This document shows, piece after piece, positions 14,401-26,991 of a stretch of 64,000 bases of DNA (the stretch's first letter is position 1; every line of letters starts with the position of its first letter). The DNA lies in contig NC_031473.1 of NCBI RefSeq assembly GCF_000006565.2, positions 2,644,134 to 2,708,133 of the forward strand. Reading direction: 5' to 3'. Source of the DNA: Toxoplasma gondii ME49. Taxonomy: Eukaryota; Apicomplexa; Conoidasida; Eucoccidiorida; Sarcocystidae. The notes beneath the pieces are model-generated. The model made no database searches. It saw nothing but the letters and a program-made list of their open reading frames with translations, and was not told the origin of the DNA. The translations under genes and the position numbers were made by a program.

Positions 14401-15178
14401 TGTGACGGCGAGGAGCGACAGAGGCAGGAAAGAAAGAGGCCAGAGAAGCTGCAGAGAGAGGTGACAACGAGAGAGAAGAAGCCGGGGAGAAAGCGGCGGA
14501 CATTGCGTTCACTGGAGACACTTCCGCAACAGCCTTATGACATCCAACTGCCCGCAAGAGAGGAGGCCTCAGAGCTGTAGGCGAGCGGCAAAGAGAGGAG
14601 CAACGCGAAGAAAAAAGGGGAGAAAGACGAGATGGATCTGGACGCAGAGAAGAGAAGCAGCCTGAACCCAGAACGAAGGAGAGCCGAGGAGACGAGCAAG
14701 AAACAGAAAGAGACAAGGAGGCCTTCACTGCCCCGCAGCGCTCTTCCATCCGCCTTGTCGCGCGTCTCTCTTCTTCAGCCGAGGCGTCTCCACCCCACAC
14801 GCTTCTTCTTCCTCGTCTCCTCACACCGTCGCTTCGTCCTGTCGAATCGATTCTTGCCTTTCCTTCATGCGAGCGTCCAACTAAATGCAAAGGCGAGAGC
14901 CGAGAGGCACAAAAAACACCAGCAGATGAGAGAGAAAACGAACGAGAAGAAAGAGAAGAAGGAAAGGATCCGAAGAGAGAACGGGAGGGCGAAGCGGGAC
15001 GTGCCGACGACAGAGCAGAGGCGAACACACAGAGAGGAGAGAGAAAAATGTGCGGTGATTCTCTCGAACTGTGGAAAAGAAGGAAGAGAAAAAAGAAGAC
15101 GAAAGACAGAGACGTAAGCGACAAGCCAAGAGACCAGCGGTAGGGGGCAACGCCCCGCATCTTCCCCAGTCTTTCCAT
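11413..15178 (-). CDS. RPL3: Organellar (probably apicoplast) ribosomal protein uL3
   Basis: Bacterial-type large-subunit protein uL3, which binds 23S-like rRNA near the peptidyl-transferase centre. Five exons on the minus strand, 15178-14300, 13935-13861, 13224-13086, 12539-12308 and 11797-11413, join in frame (GT-AG throughout) to 569 residues. The uL3 core starts near residue 319 ([16 protein letters not shown]). It continues with the [17 protein letters not shown] rRNA-binding loop, the THGS and [15 protein letters not shown] segments, GTRMAGR, and the C-terminal [11 protein letters not shown], all classic bacterial uL3 blocks. A lysine-rich tail follows. Exon 1 encodes a 293-residue leader: hydrophobic core at about 16-36, then a long Ser/Arg-rich stretch, the bipartite form of apicoplast-targeted proteins. 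A second ATG at residue 226 (14503) could give a mitochondrion-like N-terminus, so apicoplast location is an inference. The gene is head-to-head with BCS1. Confidence 0.92.
12121..12147. repeat. (AT)n microsatellite in uL3 intron
   Basis: Short AT dinucleotide tract within the last intron of the uL3 gene, in an A+T-rich stretch unlike the flanking exons. Confidence 0.85.
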
Positions 15179-15654
15179 AGTTCTGCGAGCAGCGCTGGTT
15201 TTCAGAAAGTCAACACAGCCGACGAACAAGCTCAACAGGCCAACAGTTCAGGTTTCTCTCCATCTGGTGTTTTCGCTGTCTGCCTGGAGAGAAGACGCGC
15301 AGGGCTACAACCACGCGTCCACGCCTCGCCGACGCATGAAGAGCAATGCGAATCTTTGCCCCATATTTGAAATCGACTCGTCGCTCCTTAAAACTTCCTC
15401 TCGAGACTTCTTCCACTCCTGCGACCTCATCACTTCCGAACGCCTCACGAGGAAATCGCGAGGGCGAGACGAACAGTGAACACACTGCAAGACAGACGTA
15501 CGCAGCTTATCTGCAACCTCACACAACCTTGACGAAGCCAGACAGATATTTACACACAACAAGAAACGCAAACACACTTATAATACACACACTCCTGTAC
15601 GAATAGACATACACCGCCACACACACACAAATATATATAGCCAAGCACAGATCC

Positions 15655-15700
15655 ATATATATATATATATATATATATAGATAGATAGATAGATAGATAT
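15655..15700. repeat. (AT)n followed by (GATA)n microsatellite
   Basis: An AT dinucleotide run passes directly into about five GATA units, in the divergent promoter region between uL3 and BCS1. Confidence 0.9.
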
Positions 15701-16219
15701 GTGTAAGTGTTTATATTTACAAGCGTATCTATACAAAGAGGGCTTGGGTATTTCGAAGAGAGACGGCCCTTTCTGGGCCGACATATAGGAGGTGCGGAAA
15801 AGGATGTTTACGAATTTTTTCTGGAATCCAAGCACGTTCCCTTCTCGATGAGAGTGAAATTTCGAAGACCAGCGTCGTGAAGAGGGAGAAAGGGAGGCTG
15901 TTCGAAGGAGGACTAGAAACGGAGACAGTTTTAGGAGACACCTGCCGGCCAGAGGAAGAGGGGATTCGGAACCTTTTTTTTCTGCTCCCTCTCAAGAACA
16001 GATAAGCAGGCAGCACATCTCGGCTGCTTCGTCGCTCTTCCCTCTGCCGTTCCAGAACACAGAGAGAGAGCAGGAGAGGCCTAGAAAGAAGAGAGGAGGA
16101 GACATAATGAAACCAGAAAGAAAAGGGAAGCACGACCGGAGACAGGAGAAAGCAATTGGTTCTGTTTCTGTTGTGGAGAATACAGCTTGCTTTGTCGAGG
16201 TCTTCTTTGCTCACGTCGA

Positions 16220-16235
16220 TGCATGCGCGCATGCA
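16220..16235. promoter_or_regulatory. TGCATGC palindrome upstream of BCS1
   Basis: The perfect 16-base palindrome TGCATGCGCGCATGCA contains a TGCATGC on each strand. TGCATGC is a known enriched promoter element in Toxoplasma, bound by AP2-type factors. It lies about 320 bases before the BCS1 ATG and about 1.05 kb before the uL3 ATG. Function is inferred. Confidence 0.45.
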
Positions 16236-16553
16236 GTGTGACAAAGAAGCTTTTTCCCGGTTCTTCTCAACTCTCTCTTTTGCGCTCTGCAGGTCCTTCT
16301 CTCTTTTTAAAATTTCTTCTTCTCTCTTCTTCTTTGCTGAATTCTTCTTCCTGCTTTTCCTGTCTTCTTCTCTGGTGTGTTCTTTCGCTGCGCTCTCTCT
16401 CCTGTTGCCTTTCTCGTTTCTCCGGCCGTCGTTTTTCCCTCGCCTTTCTTCTTCGTTGTCGCCATTATTTCTTTCTTCGTCATTCTCTGCTCTTTCTTAT
16501 CCGTCTCTCCTTTTCTTGTCTCGCCCTAGTCCCTCTCCACTCCTTCCGCGGCA

Positions 16554-19500
16554 ATGGCGGCGCCTGCAGCCTTTCCGCTGTCGCTGCTCTCCAGAGAAGC
16601 GAATCGACAGTCTCCTTCCTGCGCCTCTCCTAATCTTCCCTCGCCCACCTCTGTCTCCTCGCATTCCTCAGAAGGCCCCGCAGCCTCCTCTCAGGAGAAA
16701 CCATGGCCTCTTTCCTGCCTGCCTCTCTTCCTCACAGAGAACCCCCTCTTCAATGCGGGATTCGGCCTCGCGGTTCTAGGTAAGCCGTCCTCCGTGGTGA
16801 GTCTGTGTCTCGTTGTCTCTCTGAACGCGGCGTCTCTTCCTGCTCTTCGTTTCCTCTGAACTTCCTTCTGATCTGTCTCGTTCTTCTTTCGGAGGTCCTT
16901 CTGGACTCTCCTTTGCTCCTCTCCGTTTATCCCTGAAAAGCTGATTTCTTCCTCCACGTTTCCTCTGGAGCGTCCTTGTCCCGTTTCCATCATCTGTTTC
17001 CTTCGACTGCTTTTCCTCTTCCGTCTTGCTCTCCTTTCTCTTCCTCGTCGGCTTCTCTTCTGCTTTTCCATGGTCGTCTGGAGCGAGACTTCCATTTTCG
17101 TCCACTCTTCTTTGTTGTCTTACATTGCAGTTCGATCCGATCCTGTACTCCCGCTCTTGTGTTTCTTTCTTCCTCCTCTTTCCAGGCACAGGCGCGGCGC
17201 TTGCTCGTCGGAGTTGGCAGACGGTCCAGGCAGTGGCCAGGCGGCAACTCTTCACTTCTCTCGAAATTCCTGTCAGAGATCCTGCCTATCCTTGGGTCAT
17301 GCAGTGGTTGGTTTCCCGGTGAGATTCACTTCCCCTTTTAGACGCTTCTCTCCTGGCTTTTTTCTCCTTCTCTCCCTGTTCTCTGCCGACCCTCCGAGGC
17401 CGTCCTCCAGTGTCGTTTGGTGGCAGATGAGGGGTCCTTGAGAGCTCACATCTCGCGCTTCTTTCTCCTTCTCAGCGTTCGATCTGCTGCTCACTTGTGA
17501 AGTTGCCTGCTGAATCGCTTCTGCACATGGCATGGGTTCGTCGCTCTGACGCTCCTGTCTTCTTTTTCTTCGGTAGTTTCACTCCTCGAAACGCCCACCA
17601 TATCAAAACGGAAGCGAGAATTTCGTCGTTCGGTTGAGGAAAGGCTTTCCTCGGTTTCCGAAAGTTTTTATATCCAAAGGAGCCTCTCTGTTCCTATCGT
17701 CACTTTTCGTTCTTCCTCGTTGCCGCGCTGATTCCAGTGTATTGCCTTCTGCGTCGCCTGTGTCCTTTTGTCTCCACTCTGTCAACTTTCGCTTCTCCTG
17801 GGCCTGCCGCTTTTTCATTGCACGGGGACCTTTCCGCCCTCAACATTCTTATATTCCGACATGCGCCTTTCTTCGGTTGCCGCCTGTGTGCAGAGGATGT
17901 CTCTCTCACCATCTGGGCATCTCGACAGAGTACTGCAAAGACAACGCCGGCAACGTCCGCGCGGTCTTCAACTACATTCCTAGCCCAGGTGCGAGTCCGG
18001 TCGCAGGTCTGCGTCAGTCAGTTTTTACTTGTTCTCTTCAATGTCGAGACAGAGGCAAACGGCTAGCCACAACTTCGCCTTTGTTGGTCGGCGTTTTCTG
18101 CATTTGCGGCATCTTCTACTTCACCTCTGTCGCATCTCTGTCGCGTGTCGGCCGTCGTGCTTCTGCCTCTCTCGTCACGAAACTGCTTCAACTTGCATCT
18201 CCCTCCCTTTCTCCACTTTCTCTCGTCTGCGTTTTTTCTCTTCCTCGCAAAGCATGCGTGTCTCCATCTCCGTCTCTATTCGCCTCTCTCTTTCATCGTT
18301 CATTGCTACCTGTTTCACTTCGGCTGTCTCACTCTACGGAGAAGCATGTGAGTATGTATATACTTCCACCTACCACCTTGTTCTCGTTCAGTCCTGGGGA
18401 CCTTTTCTTCTATGGTGTTCTCCGTAAAACGCGTCTGCATTTTCATGTTTCTGAGTGCCGTTCTTTCTCCGTACCCTTTCGCTTTGTGACACGGTCTCTT
18501 TTTGAGTCTTTCGCTGACCGGCGCCCTCAATACCTCCTCTCACAGCAAGTTCAACTTCTGCATATTCGCTCTCCACCGACGCGGGGATGTCCAGCCGACT
18601 CCGGCGCCCTACGCGCCGCACGCCCACCGTCTCCTTCTTGGTGGAAAGCTTCGTGTCTGTGAGTTGTCTTTGTCAAGTGTTTTCTCTCTGTTTCATGCCG
18701 CAGTACCCTTTGCTGATTTGTCGCTGTTTCGCTTCCGGCGAGGCTCTGGGTGCTACGGAGTTGCGTCCTCCTTCTTTCCTCCACCTCGCCTCCCTGCCTC
18801 TTGTCGCTTTCAGGCCGGCACATTCTGCGCTACAAGAATACCCCTTTGGTGATCGAGAGAACGCGGTCGGGAGAAACGATGGACTTCCAAACAGGCACAC
18901 CCTGGGAAACGCTCACTTTGCAAACCTTCGCCTTTCAGCGCCATGCGATTCAGGACATCGTGCGTGAAAAAGCGGCTTGCTCGACTGGTCCAGACCGTTT
19001 CGCCGAAGCGGCGTTTCTGGATTGCCTCCTCAGCGCTGAAGATACAGACTGACAGCCCACAACCAGTTGTCGACATACCTGTATACACATACATACATAG
19101 ATACATACATAGATACATACATACATACATACATACATATTACGCATACGTACATACTATACATACATCCATGTAACATGCATCCGCATCTTTCCTATAG
19201 ATATACGTTCAGCTGTGAAGATTGGTGTACGTATGCTTACGTGGGAGCACCTGAGTAACTCCACACATGTATTTAGACACTCCGTCTGTATGCAGGTGCG
19301 TCTACGTAGTCAGACAAACAGGTATGCATAGAAAGAAGTGTATTTGGATTTCAGTCTCTGAAGGGTAGACAGCGGCGCTCGTGGGAACAGAACCTCTCTG
19401 ACTCGTCATCAACTCGTTTCTTTGCTCGTATCAAACGGATGACTTTTCTTCTCGAATCTACAAAGTCTTCTGGCCTTCCTCGATGGGTTTCTCCTCAGCT

Positions 19501-22500
19501 GGAGGAGGCTCGCCGAAACGCTCTCGCGAAGGAAGAGGGGAAAACAGTGATTTTCAGAAGGTAGGAGAGAAACGAACGGAGAGCGTTCAACGCATTCACA
19601 TGCAGTTCCGCACGGACATCCGATGGTCCCCGGTCAGGCTGCCTGGCGCTCGGCTTTTCTTAAGAAGTTCGTGCCAAGGCGTGAGAAGGGGAAACTGTGT
19701 CTTGGTGTCTTTGTTTTATGTTCTTTATGCCATTTGTAGACGAACGATGTGTCAGATTTGTGTACCAGTTTATCGGTTTCAAGTCATCTGTTCAAATATA
19801 CAGGAACTGTGCCCCTTACTCAACTGCGGTTTCCGAAAAGGGAAGTGTCACGTCTGTAGGAAAATCGTTTGTACAGGATGTCACCTTTTTTCCGCCCATT
19901 CTACGATCTGGAGACTTTGCTTTTGCTGAACGTCCAAAACAGAAACAAGGTGATAAAGTACCCGTACGGTAGTATTGGTGAATCACACAATCAATAATGA
20001 TGTATATGTTGTTATACACGCTACGTGAGCAGGAATCCATGCACTACGCCTAGGACATACCCGATGCAGACTAACATTAATGCCGTCGTCTACTGAAATT
20101 CCTCACGCTTAGCGCGTCTCTTCATTCTCAAGAACGAAAACAATTTTGAATTGCCTAGTTCCGTCCTGTTCTCTGGGAGGCGACCTACACTGGAACTGAT
20201 TAAGTGGATTTCCGTATTCAGGTTTCCCGACACTCGTACAGTTCCGTGTATTATGGCGGAACTATGAGAGGAAAACAAATTTCGCGAGACGCCGAAGGTG
20301 ACGCCTCTTTCCCTGTGCTTCCAGTGTATCCAAAGGGGGTCCGAAAGGGGTCTTTCGCTTCTCGGTTGCTATCTCGGAACTTTTTTCGTCTTCCTGTTTT
20401 TCCATGTTGTCGTTGCAGTGTCGCCTCAGAGTGGCGAAAGTACGGAGAGCCGAAGACAGTCCGTCCTTTTGACTCCGTCGTCTTGGCTGGTCAGGCGCCG
20501 CTCAAACAGTCCACTGTGTTTTTTGAAAGAAAGGAGAGTGAATTTACAGATGGAGAGACATTTAAACGAATCCGTCTAGAACAGCATGCTTCACACGTGC
20601 TGAGTAGTCCTGCTCTAAGTATATGCCTCACTAGGGATCTCCTTTTCCAACTGGATGCATGTGAAAATGCCTATTAGGTTGACGCGGGACGGCCTTCACG
20701 TCTCTAGGCATCCATCTGTGCATTATTGTCTTTTTTCCTTTTCCTGTATCCCTTGAAATGGAGTGTTGACAGAAGAGAGATCACCACGCCGTCCTCTCTG
20801 CATGTGTGCATATGTATAAGCATGTGTGAGTCTAGGGGGCTGGGAGACCTGTCGACGAGGACGAATGTCTCAAACAGCATCGCGGAAAGGAGCAATTTCT
20901 TCTGGTTTGGCGCGTCTCCCCGTCCTGCGCGTTTCTGGCTTTTGCATGTGTCTTTTTGCCCGCCCTCTTGCTTTTCTGTGTCGGACGGAGTAGCTTTTTT
21001 TGACGCACTGTGGGGTGGACGAACTCTTGAGGTCTGTCAGTGTCAACGAACGCGTGACAGTGGCACTTGAAGCACCCCGAAGGCGAGTGCCGCGCATCGA
21101 GTCGCCTTTCATCCTCGTCTGTTGACTGCGGACGCTCATCGCCGATTTCCGTTGACTGAACGTTGGTTTCTCCCGTCCCCTCTCGTGTGTGTGTGTGTTT
21201 CAGACGGGGTTGCAGAGCAAGTTTATGAGGACGTCGTGAGCTTCCTGAAGTCTTCACAGTGGTACCTTCAGAGGGGCATTCCCTATCGACGCGGTTATCT
21301 CCTTCACGGTCCGCCAGGGTGTGGAAAGAGCAGCTTTGTCATGGCGATCGCGGGGAAACTCAAGTACAACATTTGCGTCATGAACGTGGCAGATCCTCTC
21401 ATGACGGACGACCGTTTTCAATACCTTCTCGCGTAAGGTTGAAGAGTCCGAAGAAAAGTGGAGGATGTTCAACACTTTAGCTCCCGTCTCCCGTGTACAC
21501 CCGCGAGCGTCAACTGAGGTGCCGAGACGAAGCCTATCCTTAGACGACGTGTCCAGACTGCACTTTGCAGTTTAAGTTAGGGAGTTATCAGCGAAGGCTT
21601 TCTCATCTGCGTACATGTTGGTGTAGGCGTAAGTGTAGATCTGTCTCGACGAGAAGATCTGACCATGCCAGAGCGACTGGGTCAGCATTTCAAAGCTAAT
21701 TCTCTTTCAGATGCCTGGTGTGTTGTTGACAGCACCCCACATTCACACATGCTGCGTTGACATGTACGGTCGTGGTTGCCAGCTTTCCTTGGCGGATACG
21801 GATGCTCTTCGATACCAGTCTCTAGGAACTCCAGCACGAGCCTTTGTCTCTTCTTCAGTGTGCTGGATCGTGTGGAGGAGCTGTGTACTGCTTTTGAGAC
21901 TCCAGCTCTCGCGTTTTTTCCCTTGCCGGCTTCCTTGCTCCTCCAGACTGAGTGTGTTTCGTTTCATCTAGCCAGGCATCGGGGGAGTTGCTGATACAGT
22001 CTAAGGATGGCCTGGTGGGTGATTACCGGCGTCGTCTCTGCTGTGCGTCGCCATGGCTTTCGACTCTCGGCTCTTCTTCGTCGCTCTTCTGTGCACTTCG
22101 TTTCTCTCTCTCTGCGACCTCTCTTGACACCTCCGTTCCTGCAGGACTGTGCCACCGCAGTCGCTCTTGCTTCTTGAAGACATCGACGGAGCGATCCAGA
22201 AATCCGAGTCCGCCCTTGGGGTTGCGGCCGAAGACCGGAAAGGCGCAAATCCGTACGGCATGCGTGGCGTCACCTTCAGTGGCCTCCTGAATGCTCTCGA
22301 TGGGGTGAGAGTTCCAGTTCTCGGAGAAACGGACAGACAAATGTGGTTCTGTTCACAGCTTCTCATAAGTGTATATATATATATATATATGGATACTTAT
22401 TTGATGAAATACTAAGCTTATAAAGGCATGCGTGAATGCAGAGAGGCTCGAACAGGGTCACGTTCGATATGGCAGAGGCGCTCGCCACAGTTCTATTACC

Positions 22501-25147
22501 GACTGCAGGAGGAACCTAGACGTAGAGACACAAATAATCATATCCTACACATTTTAGACAAGGGAGAACTGGCGGATTTTCTCGGATAGTGTGTAGGTTT
22601 CGATCAACAGATATTTCATTTACTAGGAAATTCAGGTGGTCCACAAACGTTTGTTTGCAAAAGTCCGGAATGCGAGGAAAGTGACCCTCCTACCGACAGG
22701 AACCGATGCTTTCTTCAGCCTTTGGTGGTAATGCCATGGACACTAGATCACTCTCGATGAAGCGAAAGGCAGCAGAGAGAGAGCCAGTGGAGAATGGAAG
22801 CGTTAATGAAATGCTGGGGGCAAGTGGAGTTTGTGGTGGTGTTTTGGTTCGGTGCATGCAGATCGTGGCAACGGAAGAGCGCGTGACCATCATGACAACA
22901 AATCACCCTGAAAGGTGAGCCGAAAATCTTTTTTAGCCTTTCAGCGTCCAGGCCAACACCCGTCTGTCCCGATATACGCATGTGTCTCGCCCAGAGCGGC
23001 AGTCGAGTATACGCTGTTAAGCAAGTGAGGCTATGTCAACGCAAGAGCATGTATTCACCGGCATGCAGATTGACATTTTGTGCAGAGTTCGAGATAAGGT
23101 GCCTGCCCGAAATCCGAGTGACAGACAGCGTAGGAGAAGAAGTGCAAGTTTCCTTCACAGTTTGCGGGAGTTGTAGAGTCGCGCCTGTGGCCGTGACCGC
23201 GAGTGGGTCCGAGTTTCCCCTTGCGTTTTTGTTGTGCGTGAATCAAGTTGGGGCATGCACTTTATCTTGTGTGTGAGACGCAGTTCGCCCCTCGCAGCGA
23301 TTTTGTGTCCTTGGCTCTTTACATAGTGCTCGCTTGTCGCTCGAGGATGAAATGAGAAACGGTGCTTCAGTTTCAACAAGGCGGTGTTTCAATGTCTTAA
23401 CTTCTCAGACTCCCAGATTCCCTCATTCGTCCTGGTCGTGTCGACATCAAAGTCAGAATTGGATACGCGACGCGACCTCAGCTTCGGAGACAGGTGAGCA
23501 TGGGCAGACGAGGACATGTGGCGGAGAAGGGGAAGAGCCGCAGAATGAGAATTAAAGCTAAGATGCATGCGTTGAGTTGGTCGGGTCTGCCAGATGTCTG
23601 TAAACGACGTTTTCCCAGGGATTGATAGAGAAACACGGACTACTGGATACTACCTCTTGAATATCTTCCTTTACTGTGTCCACGTTGCCCTGTGTTACCA
23701 GAGCACAGTTGAGATGACACGTTTATTGTAGAAATAGAACCAGTTGATTTATTTGTGGACAGACGTCGCGATGCTCGGAAGGTTAACGAGAACTGGACAC
23801 ACTCTAGCACGTCCGTGTCACGTAAACATGCTTTTACACCATATAATTCGATTGGGGAAACAGGCGAAAGCATGCATCTGTGAAAGTCCAGATTTTCGTG
23901 TTACCCCTGGACAAGTGCGTCTTTGATGGTGCCGAGGAGGGGTGCCACGTCCAAGCCTGTTGGGAACTTCTAATTAACTGTGCATGCATCTTGTCGGGGA
24001 ATCTCTCATGTAAAGCATTTGCTCAAAGTAAATGGTCATCAAAGTGACTCTGATAGCAGCATAGAGATGGGATGTGTCGCCTTATGCTGCGCGACGTTTC
24101 TCTGCTTCCGTTTCATTTCCGCCGACGTGGCTTGTTCTCCGGCATGTGCGCGCAGTTTCTCCGGTTTTTCCCTGGAGAGGACGCGGCAGCGGACAAGTTC
24201 GAAGCTATTATGAGTGGCATTCAGCTGTGTAAGCTCCTGTCGTAGCTAATGAATCCGTGGTGGGACTGTATCAGAATACATAGAGCATTTCCAATCACAA
24301 TTGAGTCTCAACCTGACAAGATGAGGCAATTCTTTAAACGCCACTGAAGCGGCACTTCCAGCTAGGCATAGCGCTGTCATACACACGACCGCGGGAATAA
24401 ACGCATACGAGCCGTATCTTTGAATGGACAACAACAATGCTTTTTTGTACCTCCGGTCTCCTTAATTCGCCCTGCTCCTGAATGTGCGTCCGTGTGGTTT
24501 TATTCCGTGAGGCCCTGGAGAGCGGATTTATAGTTCAAGACAAATGAATAAGTGGCTGTGAGTGACTGTGGAGTATATCTTCTGTGTAGCCAAGGAAACT
24601 ACTGAAAAGGTTTTTCCCAACTTTCGTGTCGCAGTCTCGCAGGGTATTTCCTCGTTTAGTTATAAGCGAAAGGCAAGAGGATTTTGAGGTTTTCCGCCAC
24701 TTGCAGGTTTCCACAGGGAAGCAACGGTCAGTCCACGTGTTGTTGCCTTTCAGAAAATGACAGTGTACTAGGTGGGGCTTTTGTGCTTAAGCAGCCGGTG
24801 GTAGATACGTTGGTTTGTTTTCCACCCAGATTCTTTCTTGGTTTGATTTCCTCACTGCTTCTATCCTGGTGTTTACAGCTATGGCGGAACTCCAAGGGTT
24901 CTTTTTGTTCTGCAAAGACAACGTGGACCAGGCTTTGGCAATGGCCGAGTCGTGGAGAAAAGCGGACCAGGAGGCCCGTGCAGCGGTGATGCGAGAGCGA
25001 GAAGCGGCAAACACAAAAACTAACACGGCTAGTTCAGAGCAAAAGGAACCGGAAAAGCTCGCAGTTCAGCAGAAACACTCCTCCACAGGGAATACAGAGA
25101 GTGGCAGTTCACAGTCTGGTCACTGCGAGAAGCAGAGTGCGTCCTGA
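16554..25147 (+). CDS. BCS1: BCS1-like mitochondrial AAA ATPase (complex III chaperone)
   Basis: BCS1 is an inner-membrane AAA ATPase that moves the folded Rieske iron-sulfur protein across the membrane during cytochrome bc1 assembly. Twelve exons join in frame to 533 residues: 16554-16779, 17186-17318, 17894-17988, 18814-18959, 19499-19560, 20419-20489, 21204-21432, 22145-22304, 22862-22914, 23409-23493, 24156-24228 and 24879-25147. The single membrane span lies near 63-85 (FNAGFGLAVLGTGAALARR). The BCS1-specific domain follows (EIPVRDPAYPWVMQW, then TGTPWETLTL and LEEARRNALAKEEGKTV). The AAA module carries RGIPYRRGYLLHGPPGCGKSS with Walker A at 280-287, Walker B LLLLEDID at 328-335, sensor TTNHPERL, and arginine finger region DSLIRPGRVD. 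The C-terminal tail is polar, Gln/Ser/Lys-rich and not conserved. All key residues are present. The start is the first ATG of the frame; the N-terminus before the span is Ser/Pro-rich. Confidence 0.95.
19081..19142. repeat. (CATA)n microsatellite in BCS1 intron
   Basis: ACATACAT-type tetranucleotide run, interrupted by two GATA units, between BCS1 exons 4 and 5. Confidence 0.9.
22373..22391. repeat. (TA)n microsatellite in BCS1 intron
   Basis: Short TA run about 70 bases after the exon 8 donor of BCS1. Confidence 0.85.
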
Positions 25148-26991
25148 TGATATTAGCTAACGTGCCCAGAGATCCGGGACTGAGCCGTGCAGGGAAGAGG
25201 ATGAATCAACACAATCTTTTTTCCAGTTGGTCAATGCCCCTGAGTTCCCTCTTCATTACTGGCACTGAATTGTGCCACCACAGTGTTACTCGAAAGCAAC
25301 ACCACCCTAGCGTGGTGATTACAGGAAGTAACTCTACGCTAGGGTTTCGAATGCGATGGCAAAAGTCATTGAAACGGATGGCAATTACGAAACGAAAACC
25401 AATTCCACGCGGCAATGTGAATTGTGAATTACGAGAGATTCCTTGACCGAGAAGCATATAACGGGGTAAACAATACCAGTGGACGTAAAGGTAGGAACAC
25501 GACTTTATACCAAAAGGTGCTGTAGTGGTTGAGGTGCCACATTCGAGGCCATATAGGTCGCGTCAGAAACAGTAGATGTGGCAAACTGACGGCTCGGATG
25601 ACTGCGGCTGTTTCTGTGCTTTTGGGACACAGAACGGGATTTTAGCTTATGATAAGGTACCGTCTCTGACAGCACGACGGGGGTCATCCAATCTGGAGCA
25701 CAGAGCGTGAGGAACCCGGTCTTGCAAATGACGCTGGCATTGTGGCTCCCATACAAGAAATATTTTCGGGAAGCCCAGGTTTTTGTACATTCATGAGTCA
25801 GTTGTTGTGTTTACGTGTTCCGTCACCTGTTTTTATTCCGTCATGTTTTCCCGTAACCGAGTCCCCAGGCTACTGTCCATGTCACTGGCTAGATTTGTCT
25901 GCGATTCTCGACTGTCTGTTTGTCGGTCCACCTGCAGCAAACTGCCATAGTTATTTTATCTCGTTCCTTTTGAAGACTGCGAAGGAAACATAACACTTCT
26001 CCCTGACGCTGCACATACCCCAGCGTCTCAAAAAAGGATAGGCTTGTCCATTCATAACGCACCATTTAATTTGCTTCAATCAACTCTCGAAGATGCACCC
26101 TAACCGGTGATCTCTTTCCTGTACATGCGTTCCAGAGTTGGAAGAGGTGGTAAAACATTTTTTGAGTTTGAGAACAGATATCTCGGAACTCTCCGTAGGC
26201 CCCACCAAGCCCCTAATAAATGCAGCATTCAAAGCACAACGGAGGCACACCAATATTTTGCTGAAGCGGACCTGCTAGTGTTTTTCTGTATGCGATGGGC
26301 CCGACAGTTTAATGTCGCCCGTGTCTCGGCAGTAACCACCTGTTACCAGCGAAAATGAAACGAACGGCACAGACTGACCAACAGTGGGCGACACAGTACA
26401 TGAGCTACTGCCGAAATTTCGAGCATGCTCCACGTGTGGGGGCCCGAGCGCCCAAGCTTTGAGATATTGTCGTACACCCGCGAGCTCAAGTGTGTTTATT
26501 TTGAAGGGGATTTTCCGTGCTTGGACCCATTTCACGCTTGCAACTTCTACAATGTTCCTTCGACCGGCTAGGAACGCCAGGCAGACTGCGAGTTCGTTGT
26601 TTCTTCTTTAAATATGTAGTGCGAACAACCTGGCAACATGTCTGAGAGCCCCGCCTCTTCCAATAGCCTTCAAGTCTGTTTTCATGGTCGTTTGAGCAGA
26701 GCCGAATCCACTCTTATGCCTTCTAGACAACGCAGACGAATGTGAAGGCTTCCAGAGGGTGTTGACGATTGTGTCACCAGCCCTGCGTGTTCCGTACAAG
26801 GGGTGGCTTGGCAAGGCGAAAGGAGTCCCGTGTAGCTCCTGGAGGCCAACCAGCCCTGAAAGCGCTCCTGCATTTTGTAGGGGATAGCGTATGCGTAGTT
26901 GGGAAGAAACCGCTGTGGCGAGAAGAGCTCTTGACCCCAAGCTTGCATTACTCATTGATGTTCTTTATGAAGTTAGAGAGAGACTCCGACA
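25148..26991. other. Intergenic region between BCS1 and the kinase
   Basis: This 1.84 kb contains the BCS1 3' UTR and the promoter and 5' UTR of the kinase gene, both plus strand. I see only short frames without domains and no repeat of note. Confidence 0.5.

Larger units (their letters stand above)
15179..16553. promoter_or_regulatory. Shared intergenic region between divergent uL3 and BCS1
   Basis: This 1.37 kb lies between the start codons of two divergently transcribed organelle-protein genes, so it must contain both promoters and 5' UTRs. It holds an (AT)n/(GATA)n microsatellite near its middle, a purine-rich half followed by a strongly pyrimidine-rich half towards BCS1, and a TGCATGC palindrome at 16220-16235. 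No coding frame with family similarity is seen. The promoter role is inferred from position. Confidence 0.6.

Noticed and set aside
14632..15117. Plus-strand frame of 161 codons
   Set aside because: Arg/Lys/Glu low complexity, antisense to the leader of uL3.
18502..18852. Possible extra BCS1 exon
   Set aside because: Direct joining of exon 17894-17988 to exon 18814-18959 restores the SPG-RHILRYKN sequence in frame; nothing is missing between them.
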